Below, piece by piece: positions 5,967 through 14,405 of a stretch of 22,018 nucleotides of DNA (the first letter of the stretch is position 1; every line of letters begins with the position of its first letter). Where the stretch lies: contig DUSG01000034.1 of the NCBI GenBank assembly GCA_012842725.1, positions 1-22,018 of the forward strand, given 5' to 3'. The position numbers and the translations under genes were made by a program. This DNA is from Clostridiales bacterium. GTDB lineage: Bacteria; Bacillota; Clostridia; Lutisporales; Lutisporaceae. The notes below the pieces were generated by a model. The model worked only from the letters and a program-made list of their open reading frames with translations, did not search any database and was not told the origin of the DNA.

Positions 5967-6452
5967 TTATATCCATTTTGAACCATGTCCTATAGTTTTT
6001 ACTAAAAGCATTCCGGTTTCAGAATAAAACTCAATGGTTCTTCCATAACTTCCTCCTGTGTCTTCAGCTATTAAAGGAATATTAAGCAGCTTTAGTGTCT
6101 CCTTAACTGCTTGTACATTTCTTGAACCTATTCTCATTATATCACTGGAATCATTGAAATTAAACATTTGAGCACCACCAGCAACTTTACTTACAATCCT
6201 GGATTTAATTGCTCCTATTTTAATCATATCTTCTAAAAGTTTATTGATACCCGTATCAGCAAATTTTGCCAGGTTACTGTTATTTTTTATTTGATGGCTA
6301 TATGGCAGCATTATATGTACCATGCCAGAAATTTTATTTTCTCTATCATACAAACAAACACCAACACAAGAACCTAGTCCTAAAGTAACAAGAATTTTTG
6401 GTGGATATACACAACTCATATCTGCCATTCCGACTTTTACTATTTCTCCCAT
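5967..6452 (-). CDS. cheD: Chemoreceptor glutamine deamidase CheD
   Basis: CheD deamidates specific glutamines of chemoreceptors and binds CheC, stimulating its CheY-P phosphatase activity. The product of about 161 residues has the family core GLGSCVGVCLYD and GMVHIMLP; Cys-29 and His-46 are the expected catalytic pair. The C-terminal GGSYGRTIEFY strand motif is also present. I chose ATG 6452, one base after the cheC stop (TGATATG), because GGGAG lies nine bases upstream. A longer frame from 6500 would overlap cheC by 47 bp and add residues not typical of CheD. The coupling to cheC fits the CheC-CheD complex. Confidence 0.95.
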   Translation of the reverse strand: MGEIVKVGMADMSCVYPPKILVTLGLGSCVGVCLYDRENKISGMVHIMLPYSHQIKNNSNLAKFADTGINKLLEDMIKIGAIKSRIVSKVAGGAQMFNFNDSSDIMRIGSRNVQAVKETLKLLNIPLIAEDTGGSYGRTIEFYSETGMLLVKTIGHGSKWI

Positions 6453-6453
6453 A

Positions 6454-7068
6454 TCAAATAACTCCCAAACTTTTGAGTAAAATTTCGAAAGATTTCTCAT
6501 CAGGAATTAGAAAAAAATTACCTTTAACATGATTTGTACCTTCTAAAAAATCCGTTTCTATTAAAAGTACGTGATCTCCTACTTGACCAAATAATATTAC
6601 CGGGACACTCATAATTGCTCCTGCCATATCTATAGCTATAAATGGTACTGATACAGTAATCTTCAAACCAGTCAAAGTGGATATCGATGATATGTATGAA
6701 CTAGCTAATATATTGCCAACTTCTTTTAAAGCTGAGATTTCTATTTCGTCAAAATCTACGTTTGTATCTTTTTTCCCCATTAACCAATTAACAAGTGTTC
6801 TTGATGATTTGCTATCTATTAAAAACATAATGCAACCATTTATATCACCGCTTACATTAAAATATATTCCAGAAACTAATGTCTCTGGTCCTCCGGCAAT
6901 TTCTGCTACTTCTTTAAATTCAGCAATGTTTACTACAGGTACTCTCATATCTATTCTTTTTGAAACCATTTTTGACAAAGCTGTAATTGCATTTCCTGCT
7001 CCAATATTTCCAATCTCTTTTAAGACATCGATTTGCTCACTGTTCAAATCACTAATGCTTATTGCCAT
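6454..7068 (-). CDS. cheC: CheY-P phosphatase CheC
   Basis: CheC removes phosphate from CheY-P and, with CheD, takes part in adaptation. The 204-residue product carries two copies of the phosphatase helix motif: LKEIGNIGAGNAITALSK (Glu-18, Asn-21) and ISALKEVGNILASSYISS (Glu-116, Asn-119). Both active sites appear intact. The start is set at ATG 7068, since GGAGGT (7075-7080) lies six bases upstream; the in-frame GTG codons at 7074 and 7071 would leave no or almost no spacing. It sits between cheW and cheD. FliY in the same operon carries a related double CheC-like domain, so the cell has two phosphatases acting at different places. Confidence 0.95.
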   Translation of the reverse strand: MAISISDLNSEQIDVLKEIGNIGAGNAITALSKMVSKRIDMRVPVVNIAEFKEVAEIAGGPETLVSGIYFNVSGDINGCIMFLIDSKSSRTLVNWLMGKKDTNVDFDEIEISALKEVGNILASSYISSISTLTGLKITVSVPFIAIDMAGAIMSVPVILFGQVGDHVLLIETDFLEGTNHVKGNFFLIPDEKSFEILLKSLGVI

Positions 7069-7090
7069 CACCACACCTCCGCTATATTAG

Positions 7091-7525
7091 CTAAGCAGTG
7101 AGTAATTTCTCTACGTCTAATATTGTGATTATCTTATCATTTATTTTCCCTATTCCGTATATCACATTTTGATCTCCTATATTCAATGATTCTGGTGGTT
7201 CTTCTATCATATCATTATCTATTTCTATCACTTGTGTAGCTGAATCCACTATAAGACCCACATCCATGTCATTTAAATGTACGATTATTATTCTCGTATT
7301 GTCATTGTATTCTTTTTTTTCAATATTTAATTTTTCACGTAAATCTATAATAGGGACTATTTCTCCTCTTAAGTTTATTACTCCTTTAATATAAGATGCT
7401 GTTTTGGGCACCCTTGTTATATTGGTCATCTTTTCTATTGTTTTTACCGATAATATATCTATACCATAATCTTCTTTACCTAATTCAAATACAACAAACT
7501 GTTTACTCATATCAATAGTTCTCAT
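7091..7525 (-). CDS. cheW: Chemotaxis adaptor protein CheW
   Basis: CheW links chemoreceptors to the P5 domain of CheA in the signalling array. The 144-residue product is a single CheW domain: KQFVVFELGKEDYGIDI, then VPKTASYIKGVINLRGEIVP (about residues 40-60), then IIDLREKL, and the closing IYGIGKINDKIITILDVEKL. Its length is normal. The ATG at 7525 follows cheA by 16 bp, with AGGAT just upstream. A second ATG at residue 6 (7510) has a weaker site. Confidence 0.95.
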   Translation of the reverse strand: MRTIDMSKQFVVFELGKEDYGIDILSVKTIEKMTNITRVPKTASYIKGVINLRGEIVPIIDLREKLNIEKKEYNDNTRIIIVHLNDMDVGLIVDSATQVIEIDNDMIEEPPESLNIGDQNVIYGIGKINDKIITILDVEKLLTA

Positions 7526-7541
7526 TTCCTATCCTACCCCC

Positions 7542-9539
7542 TCAAACAATGGTGTTTGTGTCAATTATAAGTGCAACTTGTCCATCTCCTAATATGGTTG
7601 CTCCTGCAATATCTTTAATACCAGCTAAATATTTTCCTAATGATTTAATCACTATTTCTTGTTGTCCAATTAGTCCATCAACTATTAATCCTGTGTTTTT
7701 GTTTCCTTTTTTAACTACTACTACAGTTATCTCTTCTTCATCTTTTACTACTGATGTTTCTACATCTAACACTTCTGCTAATCTTATTATAGGTAAGACA
7801 GAATTTCTATACAAAATTACTTCTTGCCCTTGCACATTTCTTATGCTATCTTTCTCAATTGATGTTATTTCTTTAATTGAATTCAATGGAATAGCATATT
7901 TTTCATTTCCTACTACAACAAGCAACGCTTGTATTATAGCTAAGGTAAGAGGTAATCTTATAATAAATTTGCTACCTTTATTTGTTACAGTTTCAACTCC
8001 AACTGTACCTCCTAGTGACTCAATCTTAGTTTTGACAACATCTAATCCTACGCCTCTTCCAGATATATCTGAAATCGTATCTGCAGTACTGAAACCAGGA
8101 CTAAATAGTAAATCAATCGCTTCTTTTTCACTTAATCCTTCTACATCAGATTTACTTAAAATATTGTTCTCTACAGCTTTTTTCTTTATCTTTTCAATAT
8201 CAATACCTTTACCATCATCTTCAACTTCGATTACAACACTGTTCCCATCTTGATAAGCTCTTAAGAAAATATTGCCAACAGAATTTTTATTGTTTTTTAT
8301 TCTTTCATTCTTATTTTCTATTCCATGATCGATTGCGTTCCTTATAAGATGTATAAGCGGATCGCCAATTTCGTCAATAACAGTTCTATCTAGTTCAGTT
8401 TCTTCACCACTTATATTAAGTTGTATATCTTTCCCTAATTCTCTTGATAAATCCCTTACCATTCTCGGGAATCTGTTAAATACTCTTTCAATAGGTACCA
8501 TACGTACTTTCATAACAGCGTCATGCAAATTTGTCGTGATTCTCTCTAAATATTCAACTGCCTCTGCCATATTCTGACTCTTGGAATCAGAATCTATGTC
8601 TTCCAATCTTGTTTTAATAATAATCAGCTCACTTACAAGATTCATTAAATTATCTAATCTATTAATATCAACTCTTACAGTTTTTCCTACTTTTCTTTTA
8701 GTATGATGTTCTTCTATTTCTTCATTTTCTTCTTTGGATTCTAACGCAACTGCAACTTCCTGAGATAAAATTGGTTGAACTTTATCAGATATGTGATATT
8801 CCTCAATTATAACATTTTCAATCTCTGATATTGATTCAATATCTTTTTTGATTCTTTCTTTACTTTCAGATGTTATTATTGCAATTCTAAATTTATTATC
8901 AAATCTTTCATCTTCAATATCTTCTGGTGCTGGATAAGATTTAAAAATCTCTGCATATTTTTCAATACTCTTAAATACAACAAAAGCTCTAGCAGATTTC
9001 AACATACAATCTTTATTCAAAACAACTTCTATCTTATATACTTTCATTCCTTGGCTTATTGCTTTTTCTGATATATTCTCATCATATTGATTAAATTGAA
9101 AATCATTTAGTGATTCTCCACTTTGATTTTGGCTATTTTGGTTATCTGCTACACTATCAGTATTAATTATATTTAACAGCTTCTTTTTCAAAATATCTGC
9201 ATTATTACTACTTTCTTTTCCATTTTCTGCTATGTAGTTAATAGATTCTTCCAAAAAATCCAAGCACTCAAATAAAACATCCAATATTCCTGGATTTATA
9301 CTTATCTTTCCATTCCTAACTGCATCAAGAACATTTTCCATATCATGGGTTAGATTTAGAATCGTATCAAACCCCATAGTACCTGCCATTCCTTTTAAGG
9401 TATGAGCAGATCTGAACACTTCATTTAATACAAGCAAATCATTAGGATTATTTTCCAAATTTAAAAGGTTTTGATTTAAATTCTGTAAATGTTCATGTGC
9501 TTCTTCAATGAAAATTTCCAGATATTGATTTATATCCAC
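7542..9539 (-). CDS. cheA: Chemotaxis histidine kinase CheA
   Basis: CheA autophosphorylates and passes phosphate to CheY, and to CheB or CheV where present. The 665-residue product shows all five domains. P1 has FRSAHTLKGMAGTMGF with phospho-accepting His-46. A P2-like response-regulator binding domain is at about 165-250. The P3 dimerisation helices (about 285-345) include VDINRLDNLMNLVSELI. The P4 kinase has its N box HLIRNAIDHGIE (397-408), G1 DDGKGID (441-447) and G2 GRGVGLD (494-500). The CheW-like P5 runs from about 535 to the end. All catalytic motifs are intact. The start is GTG at 9539 with a G-rich GGGGGTG site six bases upstream. It lies between the PilZ gene and cheW. Confidence 0.97.
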   Translation of the reverse strand: MDINQYLEIFIEEAHEHLQNLNQNLLNLENNPNDLLVLNEVFRSAHTLKGMAGTMGFDTILNLTHDMENVLDAVRNGKISINPGILDVLFECLDFLEESINYIAENGKESSNNADILKKKLLNIINTDSVADNQNSQNQSGESLNDFQFNQYDENISEKAISQGMKVYKIEVVLNKDCMLKSARAFVVFKSIEKYAEIFKSYPAPEDIEDERFDNKFRIAIITSESKERIKKDIESISEIENVIIEEYHISDKVQPILSQEVAVALESKEENEEIEEHHTKRKVGKTVRVDINRLDNLMNLVSELIIIKTRLEDIDSDSKSQNMAEAVEYLERITTNLHDAVMKVRMVPIERVFNRFPRMVRDLSRELGKDIQLNISGEETELDRTVIDEIGDPLIHLIRNAIDHGIENKNERIKNNKNSVGNIFLRAYQDGNSVVIEVEDDGKGIDIEKIKKKAVENNILSKSDVEGLSEKEAIDLLFSPGFSTADTISDISGRGVGLDVVKTKIESLGGTVGVETVTNKGSKFIIRLPLTLAIIQALLVVVGNEKYAIPLNSIKEITSIEKDSIRNVQGQEVILYRNSVLPIIRLAEVLDVETSVVKDEEEITVVVVKKGNKNTGLIVDGLIGQQEIVIKSLGKYLAGIKDIAGATILGDGQVALIIDTNTIV

Positions 9540-9576
9540 TTATTACACCCCCAAAATATGTTTGGTCCATTACCAA

Positions 9577-10248
9577 TTATTTTATTCCCTTTTTCAAAAG
9601 TTTTCTTTGTTCAGTAAATATAAATTTAGCTAAAGCATTTCTGTCATGTTTACTAAGCTCATTAAACTTCACTCCATACTCATATAAATCAGTCTTTTCT
9701 TCATTAAGTTGTTTTCTGATAATATTACCAATAAAAATCATTTTTTTATTTTTGTTTATATCCATTACTATTTCTAGTAAATCATTTTCTTTAATATCTT
9801 CCTTTGTGCAAAACATGATGCCACCTTCGCTAATATCCAGCAAAACCCCTTCTTTGTATTCTTTACTTTCAGAATCTTTCTGCTTTGAAGAATCGATGGT
9901 TCTATAATGAATAGGTATAACAATCTTTAATCTATAATAATTCCTTCTCTGTATTTTCAACGGTTTTGATATGATTTTAAGCCTTATAACAGGTATATTC
10001 TCATATCTTTTTCCTATTACGACAGTTTCAACCTCATACACCGCTTCTTTTTTACCTACAACAACTTTTAATCTTTCACCGTTTATAAAATATATTGTTT
10101 TGTTTTTATGCATTGGAAAAGAAATCTCTATAATATCATCTTGACAGATATCTGTTACTTGACTAACATACGAACTATTACTTGGTTTATTTGCAACTCT
10201 AACATTTACTTTATCTCCTATTTTAAAAGGTAGATTTATTGCAACCAT
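9577..10248 (-). CDS. YcgR-type flagellar brake protein, PilZ c-di-GMP receptor
   Basis: This 223-residue protein has an N-terminal YcgR-like beta domain (about residues 7-95, FKIGDKVNVRV to IPVIRLKIISKP) and a C-terminal PilZ domain (about 98-215). Both c-di-GMP contact motifs are present: the RxxxR element in QRRNYYRL (Arg-102, Arg-106) and DISEGG (Asp-138, Ser-140, Gly-143). It is therefore expected to bind c-di-GMP. Relatives such as E. coli YcgR and Bacillus MotI (YpfA/DgrA) slow or disengage the motor when c-di-GMP is high. ATG 10248 lies 15 bp after flhG, and cheA follows after 37 bp. In Bacillus subtilis cheB occupies this slot between flhG and cheA. Confidence 0.88.
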   Translation of the reverse strand: MVAINLPFKIGDKVNVRVANKPSNSSYVSQVTDICQDDIIEISFPMHKNKTIYFINGERLKVVVGKKEAVYEVETVVIGKRYENIPVIRLKIISKPLKIQRRNYYRLKIVIPIHYRTIDSSKQKDSESKEYKEGVLLDISEGGIMFCTKEDIKENDLLEIVMDINKNKKMIFIGNIIRKQLNEEKTDLYEYGVKFNELSKHDRNALAKFIFTEQRKLLKKGIK

Positions 10249-10263
10249 ATTATTAACACTCCT

Positions 10264-11196
10264 CTAACTATTGAAGAACAACTTTAATTTGGTTACAAAA
10301 AGCCTTAATCCATACGTTTTTTCATTTTCGGTATTGTTAATTCTAGCCAGTGTTTTTGCGATCTTGTCTATATTCGATGCAGCTATTGATTTTTCATAAA
10401 CAATAATAAATGGTTCTTGTCTTTTTATTGCTTTGCTTATGTTTGCATCATTATATATAAATCCTAATTTACAAATTTCTATCCCTAAGAACTTAAGACA
10501 AACCTGATATATCTTTTCCAGTATATTTCGTGCTTCTTCGGAATTTTCAACTCTATTTAATATAATACTTATATTTTTTGATTTATCTTTTTGGACAATA
10601 TTTTTAATCAATGCATATGCATCAGTTATCGCCGTAGGTTCTGGGGTTGTTACAACTATTACTTCTTTAGCTGCATAGATGAAACTCATAACAGTATCAG
10701 ATATCCCAGCTCCAGTATCTATAAAAATAATATCCGCTTCCTTGTCCAGTTTTCCAAATTCAACAAGCAGATGAGCTAATTTATCTTTACTAATTTTTAC
10801 TAAATCTTGAAGTCCTGAGCCACCTGATATAAATTTAATTCCATATGGCCCTTCTTCTAATATGTCATTTATATCTTTTCTATAATTAATAACATCTGAT
10901 AAATTATATTTAGTTGGTTTTCCTAAAACAATATCTACATTTGATAATCCTAAATCTGCATCAATTATGATAATTTTCATTCCAAGTTGCGCAAGTTTGA
11001 TAGCAAGATTAATCGTAATATTTGTTTTTCCAACACCGCCTTTGCCGCTGGTTATTGTTATAACCCTTGCATTTTTACTAGATTCTTCATATTTTTCTCT
11101 GAAAGTAAAATCTTCCTTACTTTCATCATCAAAGCCTAAGTTTCTGTCATTTAGTTTATTAACAAGCTCCCTGAGTTTAACTGCTTGGTCTTTCAT
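10264..11196 (-). CDS. flhG: Flagellum number regulator FlhG (FleN/YlxH), MinD-like ATPase
   Basis: FlhG is a MinD-type ATPase that dimerises on the membrane and stimulates the GTPase of FlhF to set flagellar number and position. The 310-residue product begins MKDQAVKLRELV, which contains the DQAxxLR activator motif known to act on FlhF. It then shows the deviant Walker A ITSGKGGVGKTN (about residues 48-59), the switch region IIIIDADLGLSN (75-86) and the Walker B-type FIDTGAGISD (158-167). The C-terminus TKLKLFFN is a plausible membrane-targeting helix. ATG 11196 is chosen over GTG 11208 because AGGTGA lies eight bases upstream of it. The gene overlaps flhF by 20 bp, which couples the two partners. 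Confidence 0.94.
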   Translation of the reverse strand: MKDQAVKLRELVNKLNDRNLGFDDESKEDFTFREKYEESSKNARVITITSGKGGVGKTNITINLAIKLAQLGMKIIIIDADLGLSNVDIVLGKPTKYNLSDVINYRKDINDILEEGPYGIKFISGGSGLQDLVKISKDKLAHLLVEFGKLDKEADIIFIDTGAGISDTVMSFIYAAKEVIVVTTPEPTAITDAYALIKNIVQKDKSKNISIILNRVENSEEARNILEKIYQVCLKFLGIEICKLGFIYNDANISKAIKRQEPFIIVYEKSIAASNIDKIAKTLARINNTENEKTYGLRLFVTKLKLFFNS

Positions 11197-12364
11197 ATAT
11201 CTTATCACCTAACAAAGAATTGATTATTTTGCTTTTATCTGCTTTTTCTATATCATCAGGTACGTTTTGTCCATAAGTTAAGTAAGAAAGAGGTTTTTTC
11301 GTATAAAACGAGGTGTTTATTATTATACCATGGGTAGAAGTTTCATCTAGTTTAGTAAATAATAGTCTATAGTCATCAAGAAAACCATAACTTTCCAAAA
11401 TATCATAACAATCTTTCATTTTTGTCCCTGCACTTATAACCAAATATACTTGAGTTTTCGTGTCTGAATTAAGAAGATGTTTTAACTCCATCAATTGATA
11501 TTTATCGTTATGACTTCTCCCTGCTGTATCAACCATTATAATATCTTTATCGCTATAATTCTCAACAGCATTCTTAAACTCTTGAGGTGAATATATGACT
11601 GTTAACGGTATACCAATTATGTCGCTATAAGTCTTTAATTGTTCTACAGCAGCAATCCTATATGTATCAGAGGTAATAAAACCTACTTTCTTATTTAATT
11701 TCAAAGAATATAAAGCAGCTAATTTTGCCATTGTTGTCGTTTTTCCAACACCAGTAGGTCCAGCAAAAACAATAACTCTATTATTCGGATTATCTAAATC
11801 TTCATCTTCTATTGTGATATAATCGGACAATAAGTTATATATAAAATCTCTAATAAAATTTTCATTATTTTGCAAATCTACAGTAAGTTTTTCTATTTTA
11901 TTAATAATCTTTTCTATTATCCTTTCATCAATTTCTTCGCTTCTCAGTCTATTTATGTATTCTCTACATATCTCAGATAGATTTATTTCATCAGCTTTTA
12001 TAACTTTATAAACTTTATTCAGCATTGATTTTATTTCATTAAATTCCATATCTATATCGCTTAGTTTTTTATAGTTGGAAAATGATAATTCTTCTTGGAA
12101 TGATCTTTTCCCTGCAATATAATTTATTTCATTTTTTTGTGATTTTCTAGTATCTGATTCATAATTAAAATCATTAATTTTTATATCTTTATAATCATCG
12201 ACTGCAGCAACTACTTCTATAATCGGTTTAGAAAAAAAACCTTTAATCCCTTTTCTCCTAATTTTTCTTGTATTTATAATAACAGCGTCTTTGCCTAATT
12301 CGACTTTTACTTTTTGATAAGCATCTTGTACACTATCTCCTATATACCTTTTTATTTTCATCAT
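11177..12364 (-). CDS. flhF: Flagellar biosynthesis GTPase FlhF
   Basis: FlhF is the SRP-family GTPase that sets where flagella are built. The 395-residue product has an N-terminal B domain (IKRYIGDSVQDAYQKVK, KDAVIINTRKI), a low-complexity linker (about 55-105), and an N-G GTPase core. The core shows G1 GPTGVGKTTTMAKLAA (202-217), DTYRIAAVEQLKTY (233-246), G3 DTAGRS (279-284), TKLDE, and the closing TYGQNVPDDIEKAD. All GTPase motifs are intact. Its ATG overlaps the flhA stop as ATGA (12361-12364), and its 3' end overlaps flhG. It is coupled to both neighbours. Confidence 0.96.
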   Translation of the reverse strand: MMKIKRYIGDSVQDAYQKVKVELGKDAVIINTRKIRRKGIKGFFSKPIIEVVAAVDDYKDIKINDFNYESDTRKSQKNEINYIAGKRSFQEELSFSNYKKLSDIDMEFNEIKSMLNKVYKVIKADEINLSEICREYINRLRSEEIDERIIEKIINKIEKLTVDLQNNENFIRDFIYNLLSDYITIEDEDLDNPNNRVIVFAGPTGVGKTTTMAKLAALYSLKLNKKVGFITSDTYRIAAVEQLKTYSDIIGIPLTVIYSPQEFKNAVENYSDKDIIMVDTAGRSHNDKYQLMELKHLLNSDTKTQVYLVISAGTKMKDCYDILESYGFLDDYRLLFTKLDETSTHGIIINTSFYTKKPLSYLTYGQNVPDDIEKADKSKIINSLLGDKIYERPSS

Positions 12365-14391
12365 ATATTCACCATCCCAATAGATTGAACCTCAACCGAA
12401 GGATCAATTTCGTTATATGACAAAACAACAATACCAGGTGATATGCCTTCAGCAATTCTTTTAAAGTACATCCTCACAGAAGGAGAGGTAAGAACCATTG
12501 GCTGTTCTCCAATTGATATAAATTTCTGTATCTCTTTCATTAAGCTTTTGGCAATAGCTTGTGTTATTGCAGGATCTAATGATATATATGTACCATAATC
12601 AGTCTGCTTAACAGAATCAATTATGATTTGTTCTAATTCTTGACTTAAAGTTATGAACTTGGCTTTTTTTCCGCTTATAAATCTTTTTGTTATGTATCTA
12701 CTTAAGGATTGCCTAACATATTCAGTTAATATATCCGGGTCTTTTGTCATCGTTCCATAATCTGCCAAAGTTTCCATGATTGTAACTAAATCTCTAATGG
12801 ATATGTTTTCTTTTAATAAATTCACTAAAACTTTATGTATCTCTCCCAGACTTAAAGTTTTGGGCAATACTTCATCTACTAAAGCCGGATATGATTCTTT
12901 CAGATTATCTAAAAGTTTCTGTACTTCCTGTCTGCCAAGTAATTCTCCTGCATGAGCTTTAATTATCTCAGTCAGATGTGTTGCAATAATAGATGGGGGA
13001 TCCACTACAGTATATCCCATCATTTCTGCTTTTTCTCTTTGGCTTTCTGTAATCCATACAGCAGGTAAACCAAAAGCCGGTTCAACAGTTTTTATCCCTT
13101 CTAAATCTTCTTCAGCAGTACCGGGATTCATGGCCAGATAATTATCAAACATGATTTCTCCGTTTGCAACTTCTGTTCCTTTGATTTTTATAACATATTC
13201 ATTTGGTTTTAATTGAATATTATCCCTAAGTCTTATGACAGGCACAACAATACCTAAATCAAGAGCACATTGTCTTCTTATCATAACAAGTCTATCGAGC
13301 AAATCTCCACCTTGATTTGCGTCAACCAGAGGTAAAATACCATATCCAAACTCTAATTCAATAGGATCAACTTGTAACAATGACATAACATTTTCAGGTT
13401 TTCTCATTTCGTCTGCTTCATTATATTCGCGTGATGCTTCTTCCTTAATCTTAGCTTCTTTAAACGCTTTATCTAAGTTATATGCCATGAATGAAAACAA
13501 TCCTGAAAGAAATACATTTGGTAAAACGGGCAAACCAGTAAAAGCCAATAAGAATAATGCACCACTGGCCAAATATAATGCTCTCGGTTGTGAGAAAATC
13601 TGTTTGCTCACGTCACTACCTAGATCTGATTCATTTGCTGCTCTTGTTACAATAATTCCTGTCGCAGTAGATATCAATAAAGCTGGAATCTGGCTCACTA
13701 AACCATCACCAATGGTTAAATTTGTATAAACTGAAGCCGCTTCAGCTATACCCATACCTTTTTGCAATACACCTATAATAAAACCCGCGGTAATATTAAT
13801 TATAGTTATTATAATACCCGCAATAGCATCACCTTTAACAAACTTACTTGCACCATCCATCGCTCCATAGAAATCTGCTTCTCTTTGTATCTTTTTTCTT
13901 CTTTCTTTTGCTTCGTTTTCACTTATTAAGCCTGAGTTTAAATCGGCATCAATAGCCATCTGCTTTCCAGGCATAGCATCCAATGTAAATCTTGCTGCTA
14001 CTTCAGCTACTCTTTCAGCACCCTTTGTTATTACCAAAAATTGAATTATCACAATTATTAAATATATCAAAACACCAACGATGACATTGTTTCCTATCAC
14101 AAAATTACCAAAAACTTCAATTACATTACCTGCATCGGCATTTGATAAGATTAATCTGGTAGAAGAAATATTAAGAGCTAATCTAAACAATGTAGTTATT
14201 AAAAGCAAAGTAGGAAATATAGAAAATTCTAAAGCTTCTTTTATATACATTGTTCCAATTAGTATAACAAGCGATAAAGATATATTAAATGTCAATAGCA
14301 TATCCATCAAAAAAGTAGGTATGGGAATGATAATCAGTAATACTATTGCAATAACGGCTATTGCCACTACTATATCTCCAAACTTAAACAA
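12361..14391 (-). CDS. flhA: Flagellar type III export protein FlhA
   Basis: FlhA is the proton-using core of the flagellar export gate; its cytoplasmic ring docks chaperone-substrate complexes. The 676-residue product has about eight membrane helices (residues about 5-300), with the FHIPEP-family signature RFTLDAMPGKQMAIDADLNS (about 134-153) and YGAMDGASKFVKGDAIAG between them. A large cytoplasmic domain (about 345-676) holds VDPPSIIATHLTEIIKAH and the YGTMTKDPDILTEYVRQ region. Length is typical. The start is TTG at 14391, supported by AGGAGG at 14400-14405 with eight-base spacing; no better ATG is near. It follows flhB and overlaps flhF. Confidence 0.97.
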   Translation of the reverse strand: MFKFGDIVVAIAVIAIVLLIIIPIPTFLMDMLLTFNISLSLVILIGTMYIKEALEFSIFPTLLLITTLFRLALNISSTRLILSNADAGNVIEVFGNFVIGNNVIVGVLIYLIIVIIQFLVITKGAERVAEVAARFTLDAMPGKQMAIDADLNSGLISENEAKERRKKIQREADFYGAMDGASKFVKGDAIAGIIITIINITAGFIIGVLQKGMGIAEAASVYTNLTIGDGLVSQIPALLISTATGIIVTRAANESDLGSDVSKQIFSQPRALYLASGALFLLAFTGLPVLPNVFLSGLFSFMAYNLDKAFKEAKIKEEASREYNEADEMRKPENVMSLLQVDPIELEFGYGILPLVDANQGGDLLDRLVMIRRQCALDLGIVVPVIRLRDNIQLKPNEYVIKIKGTEVANGEIMFDNYLAMNPGTAEEDLEGIKTVEPAFGLPAVWITESQREKAEMMGYTVVDPPSIIATHLTEIIKAHAGELLGRQEVQKLLDNLKESYPALVDEVLPKTLSLGEIHKVLVNLLKENISIRDLVTIMETLADYGTMTKDPDILTEYVRQSLSRYITKRFISGKKAKFITLSQELEQIIIDSVKQTDYGTYISLDPAITQAIAKSLMKEIQKFISIGEQPMVLTSPSVRMYFKRIAEGISPGIVVLSYNEIDPSVEVQSIGMVNI

Positions 14392-14399
14392 TGCTATTT

Positions 14400-14405
14400 C
14401 CTCCT
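14400..14405 (-). promoter_or_regulatory. Ribosome binding site that fixes the TTG start of flhA
   Basis: AGGAGG on the minus strand, eight bases before TTG 14391. It spans the end of flhB, so termination of flhB and initiation of flhA occur at nearly the same place. Confidence 0.75.

Noticed and set aside
5967..6500. Longer CheD starting at 6500
   Set aside because: It would overlap cheC by 47 bp and add 16 residues that are only the cheC end read in another frame; ATG 6452 has a proper ribosome site.
7549..8253. Long open plus-strand frame (234 codons) inside cheA
   Set aside because: It lies wholly antisense to an intact, motif-rich cheA and shows no family motif or ribosome site; it is a by-product of AT-rich codon use.
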